Shown here: positions 28,024 through 37,694 of the stretch, one piece after another
How positions within the stretch are numbered: position 1 is the first letter of the stretch
Layout of the letters: each line of letters starts with the position of its first letter
Origin: Lapidilactobacillus concavus DSM 17758
Lineage (GTDB): Bacteria > Bacillota > Bacilli > Lactobacillales > Lactobacillaceae
Direction of reading: 5' to 3'
Assembly (NCBI RefSeq): GCF_001435835.1
Contig: NZ_AZFX01000038.1
Coordinates: 67,200-131,199, forward strand
Length of the DNA stretch: 64,000 nt
Position numbers and translations under genes: made by a program
The notes under the pieces: model-generated
Seen by the model: the letters and a program-made list of their open reading frames with translations, nothing else
Database searches by the model: none
What the model was told of the DNA's origin: nothing

Positions 28024-29643
28024 CTAATTCATGATTTGATCGCGTTGTCTAAATCTAATGCCTGCAATTAATAATAATACAACGGCCACAATCAATAAAC
28101 CCAGAAAAGTTGCTTGGTCAACTGGCTTCACCGGAATTTTACGCATCCAACCGAAAGGAACAAGTTGAATCACCCAATCCTTCAGCTTGAAGATACTTCG
28201 GAAATACATCATGACAAACCCAATGCCTGCATAAACAAGTGGTAGGCCTTTTAACCGTGGTTGGAAAGCAATGACTACTGCTGAAAGTGCAATCATAACG
28301 ACGATTGTAACGCTATAACCATCAACTAATCGCAAGAAATATTTAAAGGCAAGTGGATGTTTACTCATCACCGCTAAATTACCGGCATAGAGACCGCCAA
28401 CCCCGGCAATAAATGTGACCAAGCCGTTGATCAACGCATAACCTACATAAATACTAAATAAACGTAGCCGACTGATTGAACGGGCCAAAAGCGGTTCGAG
28501 ATAGCCACTCTTAGCGTCACTATCTAGTTTATTAACTAGCATCACACCGCGAATCGATCCAACGACGACAAACACCACCGCTAACGTTGCTAAAAATTGC
28601 AAGAGCAACGCATCACTGGCTCTACTTTTCATCGCATCGCTAAACATCTTAGACATGAACTGGTTAGATTTCAGAACATCGGTAATACTGTTAAAAATAG
28701 AGCCGTACATCAATCCCATAATAAATGCGCCGAACAACCAAGACCAAAAGCTCTTCCCATCAACTTTAATAAGTGTTGTCAAAGGACCGCGCAAGAAACG
28801 ACTCGTTGCTTTCCCGGCTCGCCCGGCAATTAAGCCGGCACCAATATCGCGATGTGCACTTGCCACTAACGAAATGAATAACACAACTGCCGTGGCCAAA
28901 ACAAGCAGTACAACTGGCCACCAATTATTTTCATGGTAAACCGATCCATGCTCAAGCCAGCCTAGTGGTGACCACCAATTGTTATCAGGATTTTTAACAT
29001 CGATCACCATTCGAACTAAATAAGTTAATCCTAATAAACTAACCGAGTATGTGAGTGCTGTTCTCGTTTCACTAGCAATCTGTGCCATCAAAATACCTAC
29101 GACACCAAACAAGAGTCCAAACCCCGATAGGAGTGCGGCAGCCAGCCAGTTCCCGTTTGTTTGACTCCCAGCCATATTTGCAACCTGCAAGCCAGCACCA
29201 ACAAGGATAAACAATAAGAAATTAAAGACGACCGATTCCAAAAATGCTGCGACCAACGTCGATTGACGTCCAACATGCTTCGCACGAATTAATTCTGTGA
29301 GACCCTGTTCCTCATCACCATGTGTCAAATTAACGGCTAACAACAAACTTGCCAAGCCATAAAACAGGCCTATGAAAACAAGCATCTCGCTTGCAAATAA
29401 AATCGCCTCAGTCACTTTTACATGCGCAGGTGTCACACCTAAAACGGCAATCATCGCTGGTGAACGCAATGTCTCCATCAATGCGTTTACCGAATTCTGA
29501 CTCGCATAAATCACACTAATTTTTGAAGCATAGCCTACCATTAGGCCAACAAGAACTAACAACCAAATTAAAATCTTGTAGCGATCCCGCTTCAAGTTAA
29601 TCAACAATAAACGGCCAGATTGGGCAAACAAATTATCAAGCAT
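28024..29643 (-). CDS. ABC-2 type exporter permease
   Basis: A 539-residue membrane protein with about twelve hydrophobic segments in two similar halves (large loops near 60-100 and 325-365), the layout of fused ABC-2 permeases found with BcrA-like ATPases in antibiotic-type exporters. It overlaps the ATPase gene by eight bases, indicating coupled translation. The substrate is unknown; the TetR partner suggests defence against a toxic compound. Confidence 0.87.
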   Translation of the reverse strand: MLDNLFAQSGRLLLINLKRDRYKILIWLLVLVGLMVGYASKISVIYASQNSVNALMETLRSPAMIAVLGVTPAHVKVTEAILFASEMLVFIGLFYGLASLLLAVNLTHGDEEQGLTELIRAKHVGRQSTLVAAFLESVVFNFLLFILVGAGLQVANMAGSQTNGNWLAAALLSGFGLLFGVVGILMAQIASETRTALTYSVSLLGLTYLVRMVIDVKNPDNNWWSPLGWLEHGSVYHENNWWPVVLLVLATAVVLFISLVASAHRDIGAGLIAGRAGKATSRFLRGPLTTLIKVDGKSFWSWLFGAFIMGLMYGSIFNSITDVLKSNQFMSKMFSDAMKSRASDALLLQFLATLAVVFVVVGSIRGVMLVNKLDSDAKSGYLEPLLARSISRLRLFSIYVGYALINGLVTFIAGVGGLYAGNLAVMSKHPLAFKYFLRLVDGYSVTIVVMIALSAVVIAFQPRLKGLPLVYAGIGFVMMYFRSIFKLKDWVIQLVPFGWMRKIPVKPVDQATFLGLLIVAVVLLLIAGIRFRQRDQIMN

Positions 29644-30565
29644 GCGTCTTCACTCCCTTGTTAGCATCCGTATCGCCGTAATAACGCATGAACAAATCTT
29701 CTAACGTTGGTGGTGCAATCTGTAAATTAACAATCTCTGCAGACATCAATGTTTGCATCACGGACTGCAAATCATCCGTATCGACTGAAAATTCAGCTTG
29801 GTTTTGTAAGTCGCCTGCCAAAGTCAATTGATGCACGCTAGACAGCTGTTTCAAGATCAATAACTCTTTTTTAGCTACTACGCTAACATTTGTACGCGTC
29901 AAGTGGCGCATCTCCGTCAAAGAACCAGATTCAATTATTTTCCCCTGACGAATGATGGCAATTGTATCTCCCATTTTTTCAACTTCGGAGAGAATGTGAC
30001 TCGACAGCAGAATTGCCTTGCCCTCATTTTTAAGACGTTCAATTTCTTCTTGAAAGATTACTTCGTTTAAAGGATCCAGCCCAGACGTTGGTTCATCAAA
30101 GATATAAAAATCAACATCCGCAGAAAGTGCTGCAATTAACGCAATTTTCTGACGGTTCCCCTTTGAATAAGATTGATTTTTCTTAGTTGGATCCAATTCA
30201 AATTTCTTAATCAATTCATCCGTTTTAGCGTTATGGCGCTGGCGATTCATTCTGAGTAAGAGATCAATCGTTTGACCGCCCGTAAAATTAGGCCATAAGT
30301 AAACATCCCCGGGAACATAGGCCAACCGTTGATGAATTTGAACGGCCTTTGACCAAGCATCCTCACCAAAAACTTCAACGACGCCTCGATCAGCCTTCAA
30401 CATGCCCAAAATTGTTCTGATCGTCGTCGATTTCCCCGCACCATTTGGTCCAATAAAACCAACGACCTCACCTTGATGAACTTGTAAATTAATGTCACTT
30501 AAAGCTTGAAACTTCCCGAATTTCTTTTGCAAATGTTTAACATTTAAAATTACTTGATCAGCCAT
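29636..30565 (-). CDS. ABC exporter ATP-binding protein
   Basis: A 309-residue ATPase of the drug-exporter (BcrA/CcmA-like) family: Walker A GPNGAGKST near 39-47, signature YSKGNRQKIALI, Walker B FYIFDEPTSGLD and SSHILSE. The signature deviates from LSGGQ (SKGNRQ), which is common in this subfamily. A C-terminal extension of about 90 residues follows the nucleotide-binding domain. It is first in the operon with the permease and TetR genes. Confidence 0.93.
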   Translation of the reverse strand: MADQVILNVKHLQKKFGKFQALSDINLQVHQGEVVGFIGPNGAGKSTTIRTILGMLKADRGVVEVFGEDAWSKAVQIHQRLAYVPGDVYLWPNFTGGQTIDLLLRMNRQRHNAKTDELIKKFELDPTKKNQSYSKGNRQKIALIAALSADVDFYIFDEPTSGLDPLNEVIFQEEIERLKNEGKAILLSSHILSEVEKMGDTIAIIRQGKIIESGSLTEMRHLTRTNVSVVAKKELLILKQLSSVHQLTLAGDLQNQAEFSVDTDDLQSVMQTLMSAEIVNLQIAPPTLEDLFMRYYGDTDANKGVKTHA

Positions 30566-30622
30566 ACTAGCCGCTTTCCTTAATTAACCAGATTTAAAGC
30601 CATTAAATTTAATAACAGAGTG

Positions 30623-30665
30623 ATTATAGATGCGTGTGACCTAAAAGTCAATGACTTTAAAGTCA
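30623..30665 (-). promoter_or_regulatory. Promoter with tandem TetR-type operators
   Basis: On the minus strand TTGACT (30646-30651) and TATAAT (30623-30628) are exactly 17 bp apart. Two 14-bp palindromes overlap and precede the -35 box: TGACCTAAAAGTCA (30637-30650) and the perfect TGACTTTAAAGTCA (30652-30665), one base apart. Binding there would block RNA polymerase. Confidence 0.85.
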
Positions 30666-30772
30666 CTTTTCGTTTTTTTCCCATTTTTCCTGAAAAATAA
30701 GTCTCAAGCTTGATTGCAAATTCAATTGAACTTGTTAAACTAGGCTTATTAACTATAGAAAGTGGACATGCC

Positions 30773-31303
30773 ATGATTTTATCGATTATCATTGTTATTT
30801 TGCTGATTATTGCGCTTCACCGTGGTTATCAGCGTGGTCTGGTCAAAGAGCTGCTTTATACAATTGGTACCATATTCGTCTTCCTACTTGGATTATTCTA
30901 CGATGCAAAATTAGGCGATGTCTTATTGCGACTCACGAAGCAGGGTGATCCGTCTGACCCTCTCGCCCATTTTATCGCACAAACAATTGCCTTTTGGTTA
31001 ATCATGTTTGTCGGCCATCTCACCATTCGTTGGCTTGGCCGTCTATCACACGCCGTCACTTGGCTACCTGTTATTAAACAAGCAAACGGTTTGGCTGGTG
31101 CAATTCTAGCTGCGCTGATGATGTATTTAGGAATCTTTCTTGCCTTATCAATTCTGAACGTGATTGAACCCACTTGGTTTACCTCACAATATATTAGCTC
31201 CTCTGTTGCACAATTTATCGTGGATAAAACACCGATTGTCAGCCAACAACTCATCGATTGGCTCTTCCAAACCAAAACACAAAGTTTTACAGCACAACTA
31301 TAA
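30773..31303 (+). CDS. CvpA family membrane protein
   Basis: A 176-residue protein with four predicted membrane helices and the early GYQRGLVKELL stretch characteristic of CvpA/colicin V production-like proteins. The frame is open from 30710, but ATG 30773 starts at the first hydrophobic helix and has GAAAGTGG upstream. Its role in Firmicutes is poorly defined. It is 18 bp upstream of a HAD phosphatase gene and probably co-transcribed with it. Confidence 0.87.
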   Translation: MILSIIIVILLIIALHRGYQRGLVKELLYTIGTIFVFLLGLFYDAKLGDVLLRLTKQGDPSDPLAHFIAQTIAFWLIMFVGHLTIRWLGRLSHAVTWLPVIKQANGLAGAILAALMMYLGIFLALSILNVIEPTWFTSQYISSSVAQFIVDKTPIVSQQLIDWLFQTKTQSFTAQL

Positions 31304-31321
31304 ATTTTCTGTGAGGTCATC

Positions 31322-32140
31322 ATGTATAAATTAATCGTCAGTGACTTAGATGAAAGTCTGTTAAATGATCAAGGTGAAATTTCACCGCAAGACGTTGAAA
31401 CAATTCAACAATTAACTGCTGCTGGAATTAAGTTCGTGCCTAATAGTGGTCGTGGTTTCACGTCCATGACTGGTCTACTCAAGCAAATTGGAACTTATGG
31501 TCAGCCCAACCAATATGTGATTTCTTACAACGGTGGCGTCATTGTCGACAATGAGCACAACAATGTGTTAGCGAGTCATTACCTAGATCATCAGATTGCC
31601 GATCGACTTTACCAACTGGCGCGGAAACAACCTAATCTAGGTATCCACGTCTACACGCTGAATGATGTTTACGTCAGCAACATTGATGAAGAAGAACGTG
31701 AATACATCCGTTCACGCAAAGTTATTCCTCGTGAACTTGATGATCCTAATCTGGACCAATTCGTGAATACACCGATTGTTAAAGTCATCATGAAAAATCT
31801 CGATCAGCAAAGATTAGCTGATTTCCGTCAACTTGCCACCGAACAAATTTCTGCACCAATGACCATTGCCTATTCATCTTCTCGTTATGTTGAATTCAAT
31901 CCGCCCGCAATTGATAAGGGGATTGCCTCACTAGAGTTAGGTAAAAAGCTCGGTATTGCCCCTTCTGAGATCATTTCGCTCGGTGACAATAGTAATGACC
32001 TCTCCATGATCAATGCTGCAGGAATGGGCGTCTGTGTCCAAAATAGCGTCAATGAAATTAAACAGGCCGCCAATTTAGTTCTAGATGCAACGAACAATCA
32101 GAGTCCTATCACTGAACTTTATCAACGGCTGTTCAGTTAG
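31322..32140 (+). CDS. HAD-superfamily phosphatase, Cof type (class IIB)
   Basis: A 272-residue Cof-like hydrolase: motif I VSDLDESLL (nucleophile Asp and following Asp), a C2-type cap in the middle, and the late SLGDNSNDLSMI motif that binds magnesium. Members dephosphorylate sugar phosphates or flavin and pyridoxal phosphates; the substrate cannot be deduced. It has a GAGGT site before the ATG and is followed by an unusually long hairpin. Confidence 0.92.
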   Translation: MYKLIVSDLDESLLNDQGEISPQDVETIQQLTAAGIKFVPNSGRGFTSMTGLLKQIGTYGQPNQYVISYNGGVIVDNEHNNVLASHYLDHQIADRLYQLARKQPNLGIHVYTLNDVYVSNIDEEEREYIRSRKVIPRELDDPNLDQFVNTPIVKVIMKNLDQQRLADFRQLATEQISAPMTIAYSSSRYVEFNPPAIDKGIASLELGKKLGIAPSEIISLGDNSNDLSMINAAGMGVCVQNSVNEIKQAANLVLDATNNQSPITELYQRLFS

Positions 32141-32173
32141 AGCCACTGTATTTTCATTGCAATGAAAAATTTT

Positions 32174-32246
32174 AAATCGCGTCGATATAGACGTCTCAAA
32201 TTTAGCTAGCGCTTTAATTTTGAGACGTCTATAATCGACGCGATTT
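32174..32246. terminator. 27-bp hairpin with T-run after the HAD gene
   Basis: Left arm 32174-32200 and right arm 32218-32245 are complementary along about 27 bp with a single bulged base, an 17-base loop, and a T-run after the right arm on the plus strand. It can act as a terminator but is about twice as long as usual. Confidence 0.85.
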
Positions 32247-32398
32247 TTTACTTTCTTTTTAAAAAAAACTTGTCTAGTTTTGATTGCCTTGACTATTATG
32301 GTGGCGTCCAACTTGTCTATTTTTTTCCAAGGATACGAGACGTTATCATATGTAAGCCTTATCACATTGTGCTAATATGAATGTTGGGGAGCGTATCG

Positions 32399-33103
32399 AT
32401 GAAAAAATATCTAAAAATCTATCGTGATCTACTAAGTGATATTCGATCGAAAAAATATCAAGAGGGGGCCTTATTACCTAGCGATACTAAACTAGTTATG
32501 CAATACCAAGTATCTCGTGAGACCGTGCGTCGTGCCGTCAAATTACTTTTCGATGAAGGTTATATCCAGACAATCCGTGGTAAAGGCAGCATCGTGCTAA
32601 ATTCCAATCGTGTGACGTTCCCCTTTTCAAGGATTGAAAGTTACAAGGAGCTTGTTGCCAATAACCATCTGCATTCAGAAAACGACATTTTGCAGATGAC
32701 CGATCACGTGGATGTTCCGAAAAATTTATTGTTCGGAGCGCCATCACTTAAATCTCAATTGATCGTGCGTCGTCGAATAGTCGACCAAGTGCCTACCATC
32801 GTCGACTATGATTACATTAATGAGCAGGTTGCAGCCGATATTCCCAAGCAAGCCGCCCTTAATTCTTTATTTCATTATTTCGAACATGATTTGGGATTGA
32901 AGATCAATTACGCCATTAAGCACATCACAGTCGAATCGGCCGATTACGACGATTTGAAATACCTCGGTATCGAAAAGTACGTGCCGATCTTGGTCGTCCG
33001 CAGCGAAACACGCCTCTCAGATAACCGTATTTTATCTTATACAGAATCGCGTCACCGTGCGGATAAATTCAGTAGCGTTGAATTTGCTCGCCGTCACGAA
33101 TGA
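32399..33103 (+). CDS. treR: Trehalose operon repressor TreR (GntR family)
   Basis: A 234-residue GntR/HutC regulator: an N-terminal winged helix (GALLPSDTKLVMQYQVSRETVRRAVKLL) and a UTRA ligand domain. It heads a plus-strand cluster with PTS genes, GH65 phosphorylase and beta-phosphoglucomutase, so TreR is the natural reading; trehalose-6-phosphate is the usual inducer. The ATG at 32399 has GGGGAG seven bases upstream; the frame opens six codons earlier. It overlaps the frame of the next gene by a few bases. Confidence 0.88.
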   Translation: MKKYLKIYRDLLSDIRSKKYQEGALLPSDTKLVMQYQVSRETVRRAVKLLFDEGYIQTIRGKGSIVLNSNRVTFPFSRIESYKELVANNHLHSENDILQMTDHVDVPKNLLFGAPSLKSQLIVRRRIVDQVPTIVDYDYINEQVAADIPKQAALNSLFHYFEHDLGLKINYAIKHITVESADYDDLKYLGIEKYVPILVVRSETRLSDNRILSYTESRHRADKFSSVEFARRHE

Positions 33104-33120
33104 AGGGAATGATAATTGCT

Positions 33121-33606
33121 ATGTTCCATTTTGGTAAAAAACCAGCTGATGATGATCAGTTGTATGCACCAATTACAGGAGAAGTTGTTAAGCTCGAAAC
33201 AGTTTCTGATCCTGTCTTTGCACAAAAAATGATGGGGGAAGGCTTCGGTGTTAACCCAGATGTTTCTGTTGGTACCATCGTCTCACCGGTGGCTGGCGAA
33301 GTTACTCTGGTCCAAGGACACGCCGTTGGTTTGAAGCGTGCCGATGGTCTAGAAGTTCTAATTCACTTAGGTATCGATACAGTCTCACTCAAGGGCGCAC
33401 CGTTTGAAATGTTAACGAAGGTTGGCAAGGTCGTTAAAGGTGGTGATCCACTCGTTAACGTCGATTGGGCACAGATCAAAGCAGCCGGGCTCGACGATGT
33501 TGTTCTGGTCTTAATCACCAACACGAACGATGCCCTCGCAAATTTGGATGTCAATTATGGTGCTAATCAAAGTGGCGCAGTTATTGGTAAAGCCACTGCG
33601 AAATAG
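33121..33606 (+). CDS. PTS glucose-type EIIA protein
   Basis: A 161-residue stand-alone EIIA-Glc domain. The phosphorylated His lies in VLIHLGIDTV and the PVxGxV-like repeats typical of the fold are visible (SPVAGEV). It passes phosphate from HPr to the adjacent TreP, which lacks its own EIIA domain. I chose ATG 33121; in-frame ATGs at 33100 (overlapping the treR stop) and 33109 are possible alternatives. It is 28 bp before treP. Confidence 0.9.
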   Translation: MFHFGKKPADDDQLYAPITGEVVKLETVSDPVFAQKMMGEGFGVNPDVSVGTIVSPVAGEVTLVQGHAVGLKRADGLEVLIHLGIDTVSLKGAPFEMLTKVGKVVKGGDPLVNVDWAQIKAAGLDDVVLVLITNTNDALANLDVNYGANQSGAVIGKATAK

Positions 33607-33634
33607 TTTCACGAACATTTAGGAGGAAATAACT

Positions 33635-35152
33635 ATGGCGAACAAAGATTACAAAGAGCTCGCAGCTGACATCATTAAAGATGTTGGTGGTGCAGACAAC
33701 GTGGATAAAGTCATTCACTGTATTTCACGTTTACGCTTTTATTTGAAGGACGAGAAGAAAGCTAAGACAGATGAGATTTCACAACTTGACGGCGTTGCGG
33801 GCGCATTATACAACGCTGGTCTTGGCCAATATCAAGTCGTTATTGGGCCTGCAGTTCCTGACGTTTACGATGCTGTTGTTGCACAATTAGGTAACAGTGT
33901 TGTCGACGAAAAAGCAACTTCAGAAGCAATTGCTGCAACTGAAGCTGCAAATGCTAAGCAAGAACGTCCCAAAACACTCTGGGGTTGGATCACTCGTGGT
34001 TTTCAGCTATTGATTGGAACGATTACTGGATCAATGATTCCAATCATTGGTTTACTTGCCGCATCAGGTATTTTAAAAGGATTCTTGACCTTATTCACAT
34101 TTAACTTAAACTGGATCGATGCAAAATCGACCACATATATTATTATCAATGCCATGGGTGATTCAGCATTCTACTTCTTGCCAATCTTAGTTGGATATAC
34201 TGCTGCTAAGCAATTGAAGTCTGACCCAATCATCGTTGCTGCAATTGCCGGTGTGTTAATTCACCCGACAGTTGCCGCTTTGTGGGCAGCACCAACCAAA
34301 GGAATGTCAACGCTATTCGGAATTCCAATGAATGCTAATTTCTTTGGTCTCCCAATTCACATCCCACAGTACACTTATTCAATTTTCCCAATTATCTTTG
34401 CAGCTTGGTTGGCACGTCCTGTTGGTAATTGGTTCAAGAAAGTCTTGCCAATTAGTTTGCGCTCAATCTTCCAACCGCTATTCACAGTGTTCATCGTTTC
34501 TGCAGCCGTTTTAGTTATCTTCGGGCCACTGATTTCTTTGGTTTCCGCAGGTCTTGCTGCAGTCATCAACTTCTTAGTCACAACTAATGAAGCAATTGCC
34601 GGTTTCATTATCGGTGGTTTCTATCAGTGCTTAGTTATCTTTGGCTTACACTGGATGGTTGTCCCTCTGATTTCAAACGATATTGCTTCAACTGGTCACT
34701 CCGTCTTGAACGCCTTAGTTAACTTTACGATGATTGCTCAAGGTGCCGGTGCACTTGCTGTTTGGGTAAAATCAAAACGTGCAAACATCAAAGGCTTGGC
34801 ATTTGCTGGTGCACTTTCTGCATTCGCCGGTGTTACAGAACCTGCAATGTATGGGATTAACTTGAAATACGGTAAAGTCTTCTGGATGTCCAATATCGGT
34901 GGTGCCATTGGTGGTTTAGTCGCCGGTTTAATGAATATCGATATGTTTGGATTCACAGGTTCACTGATCGGATTTCCATCATTCTTCTCGAAGACAAACC
35001 CTAACAATATTTGGGCATTTGTCATTGCTAGTGTGATCACGATTGTTGTTTCCTTTGTCTGTGTTTACCTCTGGGGATTCAAAGACAGCGATATCGATCG
35101 CGCTAAAGATGCTCAGAAGAAGAACGTCTTCAAAGATGCCGTTAATAGCTAA
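33635..35152 (+). CDS. treP: PTS trehalose-specific EIIBC component
   Basis: A 505-residue sucrose-family PTS permease: an N-terminal EIIB domain with the phospho-cysteine in IHCISRLRF, then an EIIC domain with about ten hydrophobic segments. No C-terminal EIIA is fused. It imports and phosphorylates trehalose to trehalose-6-phosphate. The specificity follows from the neighbours treR, trePP and pgmB. It has GGAGG upstream of ATG. Confidence 0.9.
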   Translation: MANKDYKELAADIIKDVGGADNVDKVIHCISRLRFYLKDEKKAKTDEISQLDGVAGALYNAGLGQYQVVIGPAVPDVYDAVVAQLGNSVVDEKATSEAIAATEAANAKQERPKTLWGWITRGFQLLIGTITGSMIPIIGLLAASGILKGFLTLFTFNLNWIDAKSTTYIIINAMGDSAFYFLPILVGYTAAKQLKSDPIIVAAIAGVLIHPTVAALWAAPTKGMSTLFGIPMNANFFGLPIHIPQYTYSIFPIIFAAWLARPVGNWFKKVLPISLRSIFQPLFTVFIVSAAVLVIFGPLISLVSAGLAAVINFLVTTNEAIAGFIIGGFYQCLVIFGLHWMVVPLISNDIASTGHSVLNALVNFTMIAQGAGALAVWVKSKRANIKGLAFAGALSAFAGVTEPAMYGINLKYGKVFWMSNIGGAIGGLVAGLMNIDMFGFTGSLIGFPSFFSKTNPNNIWAFVIASVITIVVSFVCVYLWGFKDSDIDRAKDAQKKNVFKDAVNS

Positions 35153-35184
35153 TCTGCTTTAATAAAAAGGATCAAAAAAAACTC

Positions 35185-35223
35185 GAAAATCTGAATGATC
35201 GCACCTTGATCATTCAGATTTTC
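35185..35223 (+). repeat. Perfect 16-bp hairpin between treP and the phosphorylase gene
   Basis: GAAAATCTGAATGATC and its exact reverse complement flank a seven-base loop. Only a short T-rich stretch follows within the arm, so it may be a partial terminator or a mRNA processing or stability element that sets the ratio of transporter to enzyme. Confidence 0.8.
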
Positions 35224-35270
35224 TCACGTCAAGCCAAAATAAAACGCTTGAACAGCTAAGGAGGAATTTC

Positions 35271-37601
35271 ATGACAACGAATGATTGGCAGATTGTTTAC
35301 ACGAACCTGCCGAAAGGTGTGGAATCTTACGGGCAAGAATCGCTACTGACTTTAAGCAATGGTTATCTTGGGTGGCGTGGTGCACCCGTGATGGCAACAT
35401 TCACAGATGACAACTATCCCGGCTTATACGTTGCGGGCGTCTTCAACCAAACCTCTACTCCCGTTGCCGGCAAAGATGTCATCAACGAAGATATGGTTAA
35501 CTTGCCTAATCCGCAATTAATCCGTTTGGCTGTTGATGGTCAGCCGATCGATTTCAACCCAAGTGCACGTCGAGCTATTCTAGACATGCAAACAGGTAAA
35601 CTGACGGAACAGCTTGAGTTCAAGCTTGCTCAAGGCTCATTTACCTTAGAGAGTGTAAAAGTCTTAGACCCAGTCAATTATCATCAATTCGCAGAGCAAC
35701 TAACAATTACTGCAGACTTCGATGCAAAACTAACTGTTTCTGGATTGATTGATGGCACAGTTACGAACCAAAACGTCAAACGTTATCGCGATTTTAACTC
35801 GCAAGAATTTGAAGTTCTCAAAACGCAAGATCATTATCTGCATGCAAAAACCTTAGCCTCTAAAATTGATTTGATTGTCGGTGCAAATCTGACTCACCAA
35901 GATTCAGTCGCAGCCACGAATTATCAGGCTCAACAAGTGACCGATCACCTCGACGTGAACTTAAAGGCCAATGAACCACAACAGTTTGAACGTGTCATGG
36001 CAGTTGCAACCAGTTATGAGAGCAAAACACCTTTAGAAATTGTCGAGAATGCTTTGTCAACGACGACATTTACGAAAGTGTTAAACGCGAGTCGTTTATA
36101 CTGGAAACAAGTTTGGGCAACCAATGATATTGTGCTGAAGAGTTCGACTAAAGACTTACAAATGCTAGTCCGGATGAATATTTTCCATCTACACCAAGCC
36201 GCACAACATCTTGCAAATAAGGATTTAGACGCCTCAGTCGGGTCACGCGCGCTTACTGGAGAAGGTTATCGCGGACACATCTTCTGGGATGAACTATTCG
36301 TTGTTCCTTACTATGCAGCCAACGAGCCTGAAACAGCGTACGACATCCTGCAATATCGTTTGAAGCGTCTTAAAGCTGCAGAGAAAAACGCTGCTTCCGA
36401 AAATGAAGCCGGTGCGATGTATCCATGGCAATCTGGGATGTACGGCGATGAACAGGCACAAATTATTCATCTTAATCCAGTCGATAATTCCTGGATTCCC
36501 GATAATTCCAGATTGCAGCGCCACGTTTCATTGGCAGTTGCCTATGATATGTGGATCTACACACATCTTACCAATGACTATCGTTTATTGAATAATGGTG
36601 GCTTGGACGTGCTTCTACAAACCAGCAAGTTTTGGTTGAACAAGGTCACTGAACAAGACGGTCAATATCATTTGGCTGGCGTGATGGGCCCAGATGAATT
36701 CCATGAAGCTTATCCAAACAGCAATGAAGCCGGAATTAAAGATAATGCCTACACGAATATTATGTTAGCTTGGGCATTAAATTGGTTATTGGACTTGGAG
36801 CACAGTCAACAAGTTGATTTCGATAAAGCAGCGTCCTCTAATGATTTTGATGCTTCGTTACTCGAAAAAGCAAAGCAAGTCGCACACCATCTGGCACTTT
36901 CCATCAACGATGATGGGATCGTGGAACAATATGACGGTTATTTCCAACTCAAAGAATTAGACTTTGCAGCCTATGCTGAGAAGTATGGCGATATTCATCG
37001 TGTTGACCGTTTGCTGAAGGCTGAAAGCAAAGATTCAAATGACTATCAGGCAAACAAACAAGCTGATTTCTTAATGCTGATGTACAACTTTGATGCTAAG
37101 TTGACCCATGATTTGATTACGAAGCAATTAGGTTATGCATTGCCTAAAAATTGGCTATCGATTAACCGCGACTATTATCTAGCTCGGACAGTTCACGGTT
37201 CCACGACTTCTCGTCCTGTTTTTGCAGGCATCGATGTTGCCTTGAATGAGACGAAACGCGCAGCTGAATTCTTAGAAACAGCAATCAAATCCGACTATGA
37301 TGATATTCAAGGCGGAACCACTGCTGAAGGTATTCATATCGGCGTTATGGGTGAAACACTTGCAGTCATTCAAAACGATTTTGCCGGTGTAAACCTACAA
37401 GGCGAACAAGTGACAGTTGATCCAAAATTACCTGCAAATTGGGAGCATCTTAAATTCAGTCAACGTTTCAGAAATGTCCTTTTAAACTTTGAATTCACTC
37501 AGCAAAACGTTATGATTGAAGCAGACCATGATACCAGCGTGCTCGTTTTAGGACACGAGGTTAATTTACAGGCAGGCATCTCAAAATCGATCTCAATTTA
37601 G
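35271..37601 (+). CDS. trePP: Trehalose-6-phosphate phosphorylase (GH65)
   Basis: A 776-residue GH65 enzyme: N-terminal beta-sandwich, (alpha/alpha)6 barrel with the general acid Glu476 in GVMGPDEFHE, and C-terminal domain. GH65 also holds maltose and kojibiose phosphorylases. Trehalose-6-phosphate is favoured because the gene follows treR and the trehalose PTS and precedes beta-phosphoglucomutase, the arrangement known for the lactococcal pathway. Phosphorolysis would give beta-glucose-1-phosphate and glucose-6-phosphate. The start has AAGGAGG upstream. Confidence 0.85.
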   Translation: MTTNDWQIVYTNLPKGVESYGQESLLTLSNGYLGWRGAPVMATFTDDNYPGLYVAGVFNQTSTPVAGKDVINEDMVNLPNPQLIRLAVDGQPIDFNPSARRAILDMQTGKLTEQLEFKLAQGSFTLESVKVLDPVNYHQFAEQLTITADFDAKLTVSGLIDGTVTNQNVKRYRDFNSQEFEVLKTQDHYLHAKTLASKIDLIVGANLTHQDSVAATNYQAQQVTDHLDVNLKANEPQQFERVMAVATSYESKTPLEIVENALSTTTFTKVLNASRLYWKQVWATNDIVLKSSTKDLQMLVRMNIFHLHQAAQHLANKDLDASVGSRALTGEGYRGHIFWDELFVVPYYAANEPETAYDILQYRLKRLKAAEKNAASENEAGAMYPWQSGMYGDEQAQIIHLNPVDNSWIPDNSRLQRHVSLAVAYDMWIYTHLTNDYRLLNNGGLDVLLQTSKFWLNKVTEQDGQYHLAGVMGPDEFHEAYPNSNEAGIKDNAYTNIMLAWALNWLLDLEHSQQVDFDKAASSNDFDASLLEKAKQVAHHLALSINDDGIVEQYDGYFQLKELDFAAYAEKYGDIHRVDRLLKAESKDSNDYQANKQADFLMLMYNFDAKLTHDLITKQLGYALPKNWLSINRDYYLARTVHGSTTSRPVFAGIDVALNETKRAAEFLETAIKSDYDDIQGGTTAEGIHIGVMGETLAVIQNDFAGVNLQGEQVTVDPKLPANWEHLKFSQRFRNVLLNFEFTQQNVMIEADHDTSVLVLGHEVNLQAGISKSISI

Positions 37602-37694
37602 TCACCTAAGCTGAGTAATTATTTGAGTGAGCTTGGTAATTTTAACCAACCAAGTTTTACTAAAAATTAAATCATACTAGGAGGAATTATTTTA

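Noticed and set aside
35185..35223. Full terminator between treP and trePP
   Set aside because: A perfect stem, but there is no proper T-tract after it and the genes form one pathway; kept as a hairpin only.
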